Positions 39,723 to 51,900 of a DNA stretch of 64,000 nt are shown here, in pieces. Position numbers and translations under genes: made by a program. Location: the NCBI RefSeq assembly GCF_020740795.1, contig NC_067286.1:31458003-31522002 (forward strand), written 5' to 3'. The notes under the pieces were generated by a model. That model was not told the DNA's origin and ran no database searches. It saw only the letters and a list, made by a program, of their open reading frames with translations. The stretch's first letter is position 1; each line of letters begins with the position of its first letter. The stretch comes from Apus apus. Taxonomy: Eukaryota; Chordata; Aves; Apodiformes; Apodidae.

Positions 39723-40172
39723 ATATGCGTGTGGTCCCGTACGTGCGCCTCGCTGTGTGTTGGCCTGTACAGGGATCTCTATTACATGGGTATTTTCCCC
39801 TTTGAGAAAGGGCAGAAACGAATGAAGAGAAGTAAACCACGTGTTGCCTGTTCGTGTCTACGCTGCAAAACGAGACGTGTCGGCGGGCGCCCCGTTACGC
39901 GGACAGGCAGGAAGGCGGGCGCGGGGCGCGGGCTCGCCCGGCGCTCCCACCGGCACCGACGGGACGAGGCGCCGAGCGAGGCCCGTGACTCAGCGGCTGG
40001 GCTGGGTGGTGTCCCGCCGGTGTTGGGCACAGATAAGCCCCCCGCATCCCCCCCTCCCCCGCCGCATCCTCTCTTTATTCCGGGCTTTTTGTTTGCGTTT
40101 GTCGCGGCGCACAAAACAAACGCTCCTCCGGGGGCTGCAGCGGCGGGAGCGAGTGTGCGGGGCGGAGCGGTG

Positions 40173-43100
40173 ATGACAGAGGAGAGGTGTCCCAAAGTAA
40201 GTGAGCAAGCCACCCCCAGGGCCCCGGAGCAGAAAACATGGGGAGGGGGCTGTGTCCCTGTGCACGTGCTGGGAGCCACCAGCCAGCCGTGGCAGGTGCT
40301 GCTGGAGCCTGTGCCCTGTTCCCGCACGGCACCTGCGCTGTCAGCCCAGCAGGGCGGAGGTGGCAGCGGGTCCCTGTGCTGCTGAGCGCGCTTCAGCCGT
40401 GCGGCAGGAGCTGCAAGCTTGGACAAGCGTGGTTGTCCTTCAGCCTGTTCAGCTCCCATCCCCTCTGCCTTTAATGAGGGTGTTTACTATGATACAGCTC
40501 CGTGCAAACCATTTCTCATCTTCCACGTTCAATCTGGGGTCTTATTTTGTGTCTTCTCCCCAGCACAGACAAGGAAGGAGGTTTAGTGGGATGCAGGACC
40601 TGTACGAGGAAGAAGTTCATTTGGCCTGGGATCTTTTCTGCTTATTACCCACTTTCTAGTTGCTGTATCCAATTTAAAGGATCTCTTTGCAGTCAGAATC
40701 CTAACTCGAGGAGCTAGCTGCTCCCTCAAGTAGGACATGTCAGGTGCTTGATGCGTTTCTTTCATTGTAGAAGTTCAAAATGTACCTGCTGGAGTCACCT
40801 GCCCACTTCTGCAAGGGTAAATGTACATGACTAACAACCATGGGTAGTGCTGTCTTTTTTTAAAATTAATTTCTTCTAATATTAGGCTTGTAAGGAATTA
40901 GAGATTTATTAATTTATCTGTGAAGCTGTAAAGGTGACTGCATATAAATATCAAGGTGGGAAAATAAACTGCTTAAGGTCATCTTAGCAGAAAATATAAC
41001 TGGTATATTGAAATTAGGAAATGGAGTATAGGCAAAACATTTTTAATCCTGAATTTGCGTTTCCATTAAGCAAGCTGGCATCCAATAATTTAAAAATCTA
41101 TAATTGTTACGTTTTCCAACATTTAAAAATAAGTATGAAATACCTGTAGCAACTCACACTTGAATGGAAGCCCATTTGCTGTGGAAGGAGCTTCTGGGTT
41201 TCCATACCTATGTAGTGCTTTCCATAGTCAAAATACTAAACCATGCATATGTTGCGCAGGTCTTCTAGCAAAAAATGTCTGCATTTTTACCATGGAACAC
41301 TGGAATGATAAAGCTCTTTTTATCTAAAAGAGGGTCTGCTGTGCATTGCCTTTGAATATTATCAGTGTTAGGCAAATTGCTCATAACACTTAGTGGTTTA
41401 GAGCAGCTTCTGTCCAACTGACTCTGCACAGAGAGCGATTAGATGCTACAGTGCAGTACTCTGACATTTACATTTTAAAGCCATTTTGCAAACTGAAGTC
41501 TCAAAATATCCCTATCACTTATTCCTAAGCTCTCTCTTATTTTTCCATGTCAACCATTGCCTGCATTAGTTTCTCCACTGACCATCTAAGCTGCAGGAGA
41601 ATTACTTGAAGCAAGTGAATGTAGCTCTAGTCTTTGGTTGGAGTGTGCAACTACAGGTCTCTGTGGATGGGACAAAAGCAGATCCATGGAGAAACCATTT
41701 TCTGGCTGTAAAAAAATGATGGGGACAGGTATGACTGGGATGACCTGTGAGGACACGGCTGCACTTCTGTCAACGTGCAGCAGTGGGCCAGCATCTGTGC
41801 TGGCTTCGTGCTCTTGTGGTGGAGGACAGCTACTTGGGACCTCTCACTTAAGGAGATGTGGTAGCTGCAGCCTCAGAGCTTGCAGTACCTACTCTGGTCT
41901 TGGGGAGTGGCATCCCTCACCTGAAGCCAGTGGTGGCTGTTCCCAGAGCCACCTGAAGCCTGCCTCATGTCAGGGTTGTCAGTCACACTTGTGGGTCAGC
42001 TGGAGCACCAACAGTGGCCACTCTTCTTACTGGGGGCAGGCTTGGCCAGGATGCCTGCTGGAGCCAGCCAGCAGTCCTGTCAGGCAGCCAGCACCTGGCT
42101 ACCAGCCCTTCTGTTCTGGTGGCCCTCTCTCGCAAGTAGGATACTAGAACAGACAGAATTTATACCAAAAGCACAAAAATTATTTTAGGCCGGAAATATT
42201 TGTATGTTCATTTGCACGTGTGAAAATAAAATGAAGTGATATGAGTTTTCACTGTTCCCTGCAGATGGAGCAGTATGTTGGTGAAATTAAAGGTGGCCTG
42301 AGACCCTCCATGAAACTCACAGTCATAGGGGTGGTACATTCCAACCCCAAGAGGTAGGTGAAGGGACTGGTAGGGACTTCACCCCTGCCATACATGTTCC
42401 CACCTGTCTTCTAAGTTAAAATGTTTTCTAGAGGGTCTGGGCTCTTTGAGAGGAAGAAAGTAATATAGCTTAATAATTTACAGCTCTATTTAATTTTCCT
42501 GCTCTTAGACTGAAATTAAAAGGGTGAGATCACCGTTTGGACCTTCCGTCTGCCCTGCCAGGGTTTTCTACTCCTTGCCCTTATCTAATGCAAATCAGAG
42601 GGAGCACACAATGGGCAATTCTCCTCCAGGAAAAGGTGCCATTTTGAACCTGGCTTTGACTTGTTTGTCTGCTGGGGGCTGGAATCAACACCATTTGAAA
42701 ACCAGTGGTTTTGGCACAGGAGGTGGAGGTTCATTGCTGTGTTTAGTCTGGGTGACAGCAATTGTGCTCTCATTACACTTCTTTGCATCTGCAGTGATCA
42801 ACTCCAGTGCAACTAACACTGCCAAAGAGTTTTCCACAACCTTTTTTATGATACAAATTGGAATCAGCTCACCCACAAACGTTTGATTCCAGTCAAAGAG
42901 AGGGAAAGCAACATCAGAAGTCAGTAGCATCCTACCAGAAACTGGAGGAGAAACAAAGACCAACCTCTTTCCATCCCTTTCTGCCTATGCATAGTCCCTA
43001 TAGGAGTCCCATGTTCCAGTCTGACAAGAAACCAATAACTGTCTCTAATCTCTACGTGCTTTTGATGTGCTCACTGTGTCCTTTCACATTTCTGAAAGTC

Positions 43101-43790
43101 CCAGTAATTTAATTGTTTTTTTTCAGCTTTTCAGTGACTCTGCTCTGTGATCCAGTGGATGCAAACAAAGATGTTGGGCTGTTATTTACAGTTAACTTTA
43201 GTGACAAGTCCATCACACGAAATGCACGAATTGCTGGGAAATGGGGAAGAGAAGAGAAAACTATTCCCTACTTCCCGTTTATGGCAGGTGACACATTTAA
43301 GGTAATCTTGGGGGTACTATGATTAAGGTGGAGAAAAGGCGGGGTGAAAGGCTGAAGGCCTAGCTAACTATTGAAATTGACAGGTTAACTACTCTAGTAT
43401 GGCAAAGAGCAACAGTTTAAGCCCCAGTGGGAGAGAACCATTCCTTTCTCTAGTCTTAGTGAGAGAACTCACTATAAGGAGCTTTACAGTATGATCTCAG
43501 CAGAGAGTAGATTATTAGGGGTATTTCAGAAGAACCCGTAGACTTTGTGCTTCACTGTCCCCATCAGATGGTGTTCTCAGTCCTTGCTGATGAAATCAGC
43601 TCTGCTGCTTGTCTCCAACACCATCCCCTGCCCTTGTTCATTGCAGATGGAGCTCTTATGCGAACACCAGCAAATACGGGTCTTGCTTGACGGACGGCAG
43701 CTCTGTGACTTCACCCACCGCATTCAGCCCCTGAACTTGGTGAAAGCTTTGCAGATCACAGGGGACATCAAGCTTACCAAAGTAGCTTGA
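40173..43790 (+). CDS. Galectin-related protein (LGALSL/GRP-like paralogue), 4 exons
   Basis: Exons 40173-40196, 42265-42353, 43127-43301 and 43647-43790 join in phase (0, 2, 0) to a 143-aa protein that is almost entirely one galectin fold. It aligns over its length with the vertebrate galectin-related protein LGALSL: IKGGLRP, NPKSF, IPYFPF, LLCEH, LDGRQL, HRIQ and ITGDIKLTK are shared or nearly so, with about half of positions alike by eye. The canonical sugar-binding HxNxR segment is absent, so classic beta-galactoside binding is doubtful. The downstream WGREE motif is intact, which LGALSL itself has lost. There is no signal peptide, as in galectins generally. The start could be the 8-residue exon 1 (MTEERCPK) or the ATG that opens exon 2. 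The gene is divergent from ZFYVE26 through a shared CpG island and convergent with PLEK2. Its function is unknown. It is not one of the numbered galectins I can name. Confidence 0.88.
40197..42264. other. Galectin-related gene intron 1
   Basis: 2.07 kb. A GC-richer patch at about 41.74-42.14 kb contains an open frame (41638-42147) with no recognisable protein family. No splice-consistent extra exon was found here. Confidence 0.55.
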
Positions 43791-44456
43791 AAAAAAGGAG
43801 ACCACAAAATCACCAGAGGACAGAGGCAAATGTACTTTCTCTCCTGTCTGAGAAATGCTTTATCTTTTTCCCCTGGATGATTCTGGAGAGTGGCAACTGT
43901 ACATTTTTCACTTTTCTGATGTGTTTGAAACATACACTTATTTTCTTACACACACTCAACAATTGCAGAGCTATGGCTGGTCCCCATAAATCCAAAGGCC
44001 TTTGCTGAGATATTCTCTTGGCTTCCCAAACTGCGAGATTTATGATGCTATGCAGTATTTCACATCCTCATGGTCCCCTAGCCCCTAGGCATGTCAGCTG
44101 GTGGAGGTCAGTCCTCTGTGGTGGGGTGGCTGTTACCCTTGTGACAAGAACTGGGCAGTATCCCAGTGGCAGGGCTGAGAAAAGAGAAGCAGAAGATTTC
44201 ATTTTAAGTGAATAAGGGAGTCTGGTGGGCCCCAGCAAGGCTTAAGTTATCAGGAGGGAATTGCTTTTCCTGGAAGCTCTGCTCAGCCAGCAAAGAGCCA
44301 TTTGTGCAATAAGTGCCTTACCACCATCCCTGTCTCTTGCAGGTAGCATTCCCTTGAGTTGAAAGGGTTCAGCAGCTGTGGATTTCACAGTCTCCTCTGG
44401 ACCAGCCTTAGAAATTGTATCTGTAGCTGAAACAGCATTGCCCGTTCTTGTTTCTA

Positions 44457-44462
44457 ATTAAA
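44457..44462 (+). terminator. Candidate poly(A) signal, galectin-related gene
   Basis: ATTAAA about 670 nt after the stop codon. It is the first reasonable signal seen downstream, and no AATAAA was noticed before it. It would give a 3' UTR of about 690 nt ending well short of PLEK2. Confidence 0.4.
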
Positions 44463-45246
44463 ACTCCAACTTTGCTGGCAAACTTTTTTACCAGCTCTGT
44501 TAAGTATTTGAATGCACGTGAGTGTTGTGCTGTTATTTCATTGTAGATTTAGAAAAAAGTCCTAAATACATGGCTGTTCTAATACATATATAAGCATTTA
44601 TCATAGCTGCTGCCTTTGGCTCTGTTATGATTGCTTGCTTATAACACAGGATGAAGGGGAAAGTCTTCAGACAAAGAGACTTTCTTTTTCAGTACTTAAC
44701 TTGGAGAACAAAACATCTGCAAAGAGGTGGTTCCATGGATAGAGGGCTATGAAATTCCTGTGTGACTTCAGGGAGGATATATAGCATGCTGTGTTCAGAG
44801 GGCTTCTGGAGGTGCTGCAGAGTCTGGCTGTCAGATACAAGAACTCAGATAACACAATTTTATGAAAATAGCACATCACAGCAGGCTGGTTGGGTGTTGT
44901 AATCCTCTCATACATTACATTCTACCCTATGGTATTGTGGAGAATGTCTCTGTTTCTTTATAAATCTAAATTCATTGTGTATGAAACCATTATTTTTATG
45001 TACTCTAGCTGCCCTCTGAGAAAAATCATGTATAAAGAGCAGAGGAGATTCAAATGCATGGAACTTTTTTAATCTTTAATGATATCAAAGTCAAGTTTAC
45101 TAGACAAAAAATGGAAACATGTATGGCTTAAAATAAAAAAACAATAGTCAGAACTGCTGTTAAAGTTGTAAGTCCCAATGGTGCTCCACATAAGTGGACT
45201 TAAGGTGATAATCCAGAGGAAAAGTCTTGCTTTTATGGCTGTGTGA

Positions 45247-45252
45247 TTTATT
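45247..45252 (-). terminator. PLEK2: Candidate poly(A) signal, PLEK2
   Basis: AATAAA on the minus strand about 730 nt past the PLEK2 stop. An ATTAAA variant lies further on at 45065-45070. Either would keep the PLEK2 3' UTR clear of the convergent galectin-related transcript. Confidence 0.4.
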
Positions 45253-45981
45253 CAAATATATTAATCATCAGCAATTGTCTGGAATAACTGCCACTGGTCT
45301 GATTTGATATTCAGGATCCTGTGCTGCTGTGGGCTATTAGCAGCACAAGAATAATCTATATACTGGAGAGGAGGATCCTTTGGTCTTTTCCAGCCTAACA
45401 GAGAACCAAATGATAGAGCAGACACACGGACAGACACACCCCTGGTTTGTTTCACATCAGTGATTATCCTGGCAGCTGGATTGTTGCTTAGCACAAGACT
45501 TTTGTGGTATACCACGAAAGGCAGCCTCAGACACCAGGACCTTTCATTACTTGGATTCAATCAGTCTTAACTAGTTAAGTTTATGAGCCCCTTTATAAAG
45601 GGGAAAGGAGCAAGACATTTCTGCTTTAGGATAAAGCACAACATGGATCTGTCAGATACAGACTGAATACTTGTACAAAAGAATTATTTTGTTCCATCTT
45701 GGAACATTATATCTCATTGTTTCCTTGTAAAGTCTTGTTTGTCTGTATCCACCTGTTGTCTTTTGTCTCTTGGTTAGATGGTAAGGTCTTGGTGGGGAAT
45801 CATTCTGAATCTACATGACTCCTAGGCACCTAGGATGCTGGTCTGCCAGAAGTTGCTAGGTGCTATGGTGATACAAATAAAAAAAATAGACTATCAAAGG
45901 GAAAAACAACACTCTCAGACAATGACAGCAGGAAACTTCATCACAAATGTGACTTGTCATCTGGCATGGAGTCCACCTTGC

Positions 45982-48900
45982 TCATGTCAGTGGTTTGATT
46001 GCCTCAATCCACTGTGCTCGCTCTGTCTTGGAGCTGGCCTGGATATAATAATGAATGTCATTTTTGGTGATGATTTTGAAGAGGTTGCCTTGCACATTGC
46101 CCTTCACTCCTGCAGAGAAAAAAAAAAAAAGACAGATCAGGAAGGTACACAGAGAAATCCTTCATGGCAGATGTTAAACTTCATAGGGAAGAATTTGAAT
46201 TTAGTGAATTAGGGTATCAGACCTCAAGACTTTGAGCTATACAACATGCAAAAAGAAGGCGTTTCCTCTTTGTTAACTCTAGACTATTAATCAGTGTTTT
46301 AAGACTGTCTCAGAATTCATCTGACCGAGAAAAGCCCATAAAAAGGGGAAGACCCAAGATATGAGGAAGTTATGCTAGAAAAAAAATCCCCTCTGGTATG
46401 AACAGTCCAGCAGCACAGTGATTTTTCATGCTACGCCTCTTCCCTTGTTTGCAAGGGGAGAGGGAAGGCCAGCCCACTGCATACAGCCAGGCATACACAC
46501 AAACCCACCCCCAAAGGCTGTATTGCTATGGCATAAATATGTATGTATGAAAGTTTAGAGGCTTGTGCTTACCTGCTGGGACTCCGTTGTCCTCCAGAGC
46601 TGAGACAAGACAGCCACGAAGAGAAAATCCACCCACTGGCCTGTTTTCTTCCTGCAAATAAAAAAGTAAGGAGGCTTATCTGGAAAATATCATCATTAGA
46701 ATAATTTCCACATCAATTATTTTTGAGGGTGGAGATGTAATGCCAGTTCTTCCAGATATAAAACATCTGTGTCACAAGAGGAGTCAATTAGGACATGTAA
46801 ATAAATACATTATTATGTTGTTTCAGTCTCAGATGTTTCTCTGAAGTAGCTGGCAATGGTGGAGATAAATTAAAAGCATAGGGGTAGGCTGACAACCACA
46901 TCTGAAACTTATATACAGTCTAATCAATAACAAACCATATTTTTTAAAATATTTATTTATTTATTTATTTATTTATTTATGCAAGGTTTTAGCTTGCTGC
47001 TTTTCTCTGAGACTGTATGGGAAAAAATTGACTGTTTTCACTAGTCGGCTTGTTCTCTTGTCTGATCTTCAGGTTCTGCAGGTTGAGTTTATAGCATCAC
47101 AAGGGCAAGTTGCAGTGCAAAAAAAACCCCAGAAAACCACAGCAAAACAGGAAACAAAAAGTGAACCAGCTCCATAAGCTCCTTTCACTGTTATGTTGTT
47201 TGTGTTTTCTTTCAAAGTCACATGAAGCATTTCTATACAAGTCCTATGCATCTGGGGCTGATGTATCTACATGCCCTTCTAGGTTGCTCACACTGGTTAT
47301 CACATCCATGAAGATAAATTCTACTATTTCCTGAGCGAGTTTAAAATGGAATAGCAGAAATTCCTATAAATTCTTTGCATCAAGGAGACCCTATTCAATG
47401 TTGCAATAAGAACATAAAAAATCCCAGTAGCATCACGTCCCTCAAGTGGTGGGATGTCAGCCCAGAAAGATCACAGCTCAGGAAGAATCCCTGCATGATC
47501 CCAGACTGTGTGAGTACAGCAAAAGACTAATCCTAAGAACACTGCTGCCCATTGGCTAAGGAAAAGGAATCTGTCTGGGTAAATACAGGAGGAAAGATGC
47601 AGTGACAGAAAATCCTACAAGGACAACCTCCCAGGGTAAGGCTAGAGAAGTTTTATTCCCCAGGAAATGGATAGTGGAACCCAGAAGGAGATTTGGGTGA
47701 GAGCGATTTTTGGGTGAGATTTGGATGCAACACACCATAATTGTGTTTTCATTATAATGTTTAGATTTGTAAGAAGCTTTCTGGGGGTAGTAACTCCCCA
47801 CTCACATACCTTAGTGGGGTCATAGTAGTGCAAAAAAGCAGGATCAGCTCTCAAAACAAATTTCCTCACCTTCCAGTTTTTCCTCTTGTGCCCCTGCAAA
47901 ACAGAAAAATTAAAGTTACCACCAATAAATACCTCCTGCAACAGACATTTTTCTGCAGGTTCTGAAAAAAGCGGTTTTGAAGACAGCAGAGAAAAAATAT
48001 TTTCTGACAACACAGTAACTCCCAGGATTTTCTGCTTAACATCCTTCCTCATACCTTGCTAATTCCCTCCTCTCTCCCTTACTTGTCCTGAGAACCAAGA
48101 AAGCAGAATAACAGGACCAAGTGATTACATACCTGATTCCTGCTCTTAATTTCAGATTAAACAAGGGTCTTGGATTAAAAACCCATGCTGTGCCTGGGCT
48201 GAGGGGATTATGTTGGGTCCTTTCACAACACTTCACTCTCTCCCCTCAGCCCTCTCAGCCGCTGTTGGTGCAGGGCAGCACCGCAAGCCTGGGCCAGACC
48301 CTGAGAGCATCCCCAGCTCCTGGAGAGTTGGTGCTGGGGCTCAGGGCCAGCCTAGGGCTGGGGCTGCTGGGCACTGCCCCTCACAGCTGCTGGCCATGGG
48401 GAAAGGCTCCTGGGCAGCTCTCCTGTCCTGTGGTGATGGGGGGCTGCCCCAGCAGCTCCTGGCACCCACCCCTCTGCCAGCCCTCACTGCGCTCTGGTAG
48501 CCAGAGGAGGGAGGGTTGGGGAACATCTGATGATCCAGTTGCACGACACAAAAACAGTAGCTCAGGGTACAGAGCAAAATGTGGCCATTCCTTTGCAGGT
48601 GGCTGCTTTATGCATTGAAACAGTGTGGCTGATCCTCATGTTGTTCACAGCAAGGGTCAGAAATGAAATCTTGCGGACTAAGGGTGGGATCTTGTAAACA
48701 GGATCTGCCAACAGGTAATTGTGCCCAAAGAAAACAGGTCTCACCACCACCAGAGCAACCATTTGTACATGAGTGACTGACCACAGTTAAATGTTCACTT
48801 CATGCAAAGTCAATCTACTCAGCTTTGAAATTTGTCTGTGGCCAGCAGAAGGTCAAAGTTGGTCTCATGACTTGGATGGGATAGGTTAAACCAGAGGAAC

Positions 48901-51900
48901 AGTGGATCTGCTTGGAAGTGAATATAACATCTCATGGTGGGACTTGGAGTTTCAGTGGAACTTTCGATACTATTTTACACCTTTCAGTACACACTTAATA
49001 TATACAGAATATCCAGTTAATCCTGCCTGAGCAGCAAGTTCCACAGCTCACTTCTTAATAGCTAGGTACTCTTCACTACATTACCTCTGATAGTAGAACT
49101 GACAGGCAAGTTAGCTCTGCTGACCACAACTCCCCAGCCATGTTCATATAAATCACATGTATTCTCTAGGAAGTCCTAGAAGCTGTTATTTTTCTTGTTT
49201 CCCAGTAAAGGTTCAAAGACTGTATTTACCTGTTTCACTAAGAATCCTTGCTTCACAATTGTGCCGCTTAATTCAGAGATGTTAAATTGTAACTCTTCCT
49301 TGGAACTGATATTTTTCTTACTGCTCTCAGCCTGCAAACAAGGAAAAGATGGTTCCACTTTTCTTTTTAATCTAAACACACATTCAAGTACAAAGTTCAG
49401 CATTTTATTTTCCTTGAGCTGTTTTAGCTCATATGTCCTGAGTAAATTCTAATCTGTAGCCCTGCTGCTTTGTGGGTCCAAGATTTACAAGCACCAGATT
49501 ACAGCTGTAAAGCCTGCACATGCAGTGTGGCCTTGAATGACAGCATAAATTCAGCATGGCCTCTGTTAAATGCAGACACAGCACTGCACCTGAGGGACAC
49601 ACTCCTTTTAATGCCTAATTGTGTAGCTTGTAGATCACTCCATATACATGTAGCTATTTGTCTCCAGCAAAAGATTGAGTGTTAGCACCATTAAAAGCCT
49701 AGAGCTGCTCTTTCTGTGTTTACTTTCACAACCTGCATATTTTGCCTTTGGTTGCATTCCTGATACCTCTGCCCCAAACCAAGTGGGGGGCAGAGGAGCC
49801 GCCTCTGTTGGCAGCTGCATCACTTACAAACATGTACAGTGCAGTGGAGTCGTCAAGGAACTGCTCGGAGAGGTCGCTGTAGCGTGTGGCCTCAGTGCTG
49901 CGGGCTCCCACGGGCTTGATGAAGTTCTCCTCCATCAGCATGGATGCCAAGGTGACGGCCTCGAACCGTGACACGGCAAAGCTGTTGGAGATGAGCCAGT
50001 CCACCAGGGCAGAACCTGCAGGGAGAAAGGCAGCTCTCATACCAAGGCAACATGCTCTTCCAAGGCCAGATGGATGGCCACACAGGCCTTTATTTATTTA
50101 TTTTTTAAATTTATTTTCTGAAACATTTTGACATCATCACAAAGACTGCTGATGAAGTGCAAGTCTGACCAGAAGTGCGGGATACATGTGCTTCAACGTA
50201 TCCAAACAACAAGAGAGAAAGGTGTCAGAGAGCCTGGCTGCACCACTACTTTCCACTGGGCTACAGCTGATCCCACCATGAAGGTAGTACAGATGTGAGG
50301 AAGCTCTTTGCCTGCAGCAACTGTACCTGTGAAGGTCTCTTTGTATCTGTTGCCTTGCTCCAAATTGCGGGTCAGTCTAACTCCAGTGCTGCTGACACAC
50401 ATTCTCTCCACTATTTGGCTGTAAAAGAGAACACAGGATGTTACTAGCATAGAAAGACAGGCAGAAACTGTCACATACTTCTGACAGTGCCTGGGATGCC
50501 CTGGTGATTACCAATATAAAGATGGGAAGCAGTCTAGATACTCCCCCATAAGTTTTACTCTAAGTACGTTGTAGGAAAATGTTATTGTCCCAATAGCAGC
50601 ACTAAACAAGATATCTCACAAAGTATCTTTCCATTTAAAGCACTTCAAACTGTGCTATAGTCAACCTCCATTTACCTTCTCAACACAAATCAAATTCATG
50701 TAACTTTTTGTGTTTCTTAATCAGTTCTCTGTTTCCTCTTGTTTAACATGATGCAAATCCTAGTTTAGATTCCAGCTATCAGCTTTGAAAGCTTATCAAC
50801 ATGGCATGAACAACGTAATGTCTTCGCTCCGTCTTTCCCTGACATAATATCTTTTGAAGTAATACATCTCCCCAGTGAGAACCTCTACAGCTGGCTGGGA
50901 AGGTCTTCAAGACAGCAGTGAGATGCCTGTGCAGAATTCACATGCCCCACTCCCCCAAAATGATGGTCAGGAAAAACAGCATTACTGTGCCCTTGCAAAG
51001 GTGTGTGCAAACCTAGTGCAGAGCAGCCAGTTTAGAGGCTCGTGGCTACACAGGAGCAGATCTGTGCTGAGAGGAGCTTCCCCATCCATCAGCTCAGGCA
51101 ATTTGCAGACTACAGCCATAGCAGAAGGAGAAACCATGTACACTTACTGAAGGCTGATATTCTCAAGCAGTTTGAAAGAGTTCTTCATTCTGTGAAGCTC
51201 TTGTACCTGTACCGGGTGACCAGCATGAATAGCTCCAGTGATGTCCAAAGCCCAAGAGTCTCGCTCTTCCCTGGAGCAACATTCAAGGAAATAGTCTGTG
51301 TTGGTTTTTGTCTTTAGTTTGATGAGTAGCTGTGGAGGAAGAAGTGCAAAGCAATAACATCATTTAGCTATTGTCCATCACTTGCATTTTGTGTCTTTTG
51401 GCACTGGCCCAAGTGACACAAATAAGTCTGATATGGCATCCCACCTGAGCAGTACAGAGCAAGCATTGGCCGGAAGGATGGTGGGCACAACTCTGGGGGT
51501 TTTTGGCTTCCTGCCCACTCCTAATCCCTAGGTTTTCAGTTCCAAGCATGGTTTGTATGCATGGAGCTTTAGGTACTTGAAAGAGAGCAGACCACCCAGA
51601 TACTAGATTACATAGGAGTGTGTAGCTGACTATGGAGTTTTCACATCCAGATCTCAAGTGTCTCAACAACTACAAACTCTCACTAGGCTCTGTCTGCCAC
51701 GAGAAGACCTGAAATAGCAGCTTCCAGAGTCATTTCCCTTCTGGCCCTGCTCAGAGGAAGTCTGCATTGCCACTGCCTGCGGGGGAAGGGAGAAGCGCAG
51801 GAGGCAGTTTCACTTCCGGAGCCCTCTTGCTGGAAACTTTCCACAGCAGTGAAGTCCCATTGGTGAAGGAAAAGAGAGTCTGACCTGGATGCTCAGGAGC

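Larger units (their letters stand above)
38690..40200. promoter_or_regulatory. CpG-island divergent promoter, ZFYVE26 and galectin-related gene
   Basis: About 1.5 kb of dense GC- and CpG-rich sequence separates and overlaps the first exons of ZFYVE26 (minus, ATG at 39319) and the galectin-related gene (plus, ATG at 40173), only ~850 bp apart. It contains YY1-type motifs on the ZFYVE26 side, two inverted CCAAT boxes and Sp1-like GGGGCGGAGC just before the plus-strand ATG. No convincing TATA box is seen. This is the usual layout of a TATA-less housekeeping bidirectional promoter. Shared regulation is an inference. Transcription starts were not determined. Confidence 0.75.
43791..45981. other. 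Convergent 3' ends of galectin-related gene and PLEK2
   Basis: 2.19 kb between the two stop codons, made of the two 3' UTRs and a short intergenic gap. No further coding signal was seen. Confidence 0.6.

Noticed and set aside
38850-40385. Very long plus-strand open frame (511 codons) and several overlapping ones across the GC island
   Set aside because: All six frames are open here because stop codons are rare in this composition. The translation is low-complexity Arg/Pro/Gly/Ala, and the region is better explained by first exons and promoter.
48121-48618. 165-codon plus-strand open frame in a PLEK2 intron
   Set aside because: It coincides with the GC-rich patch, shows no family resemblance and lies antisense in an intron without matching splice sites.
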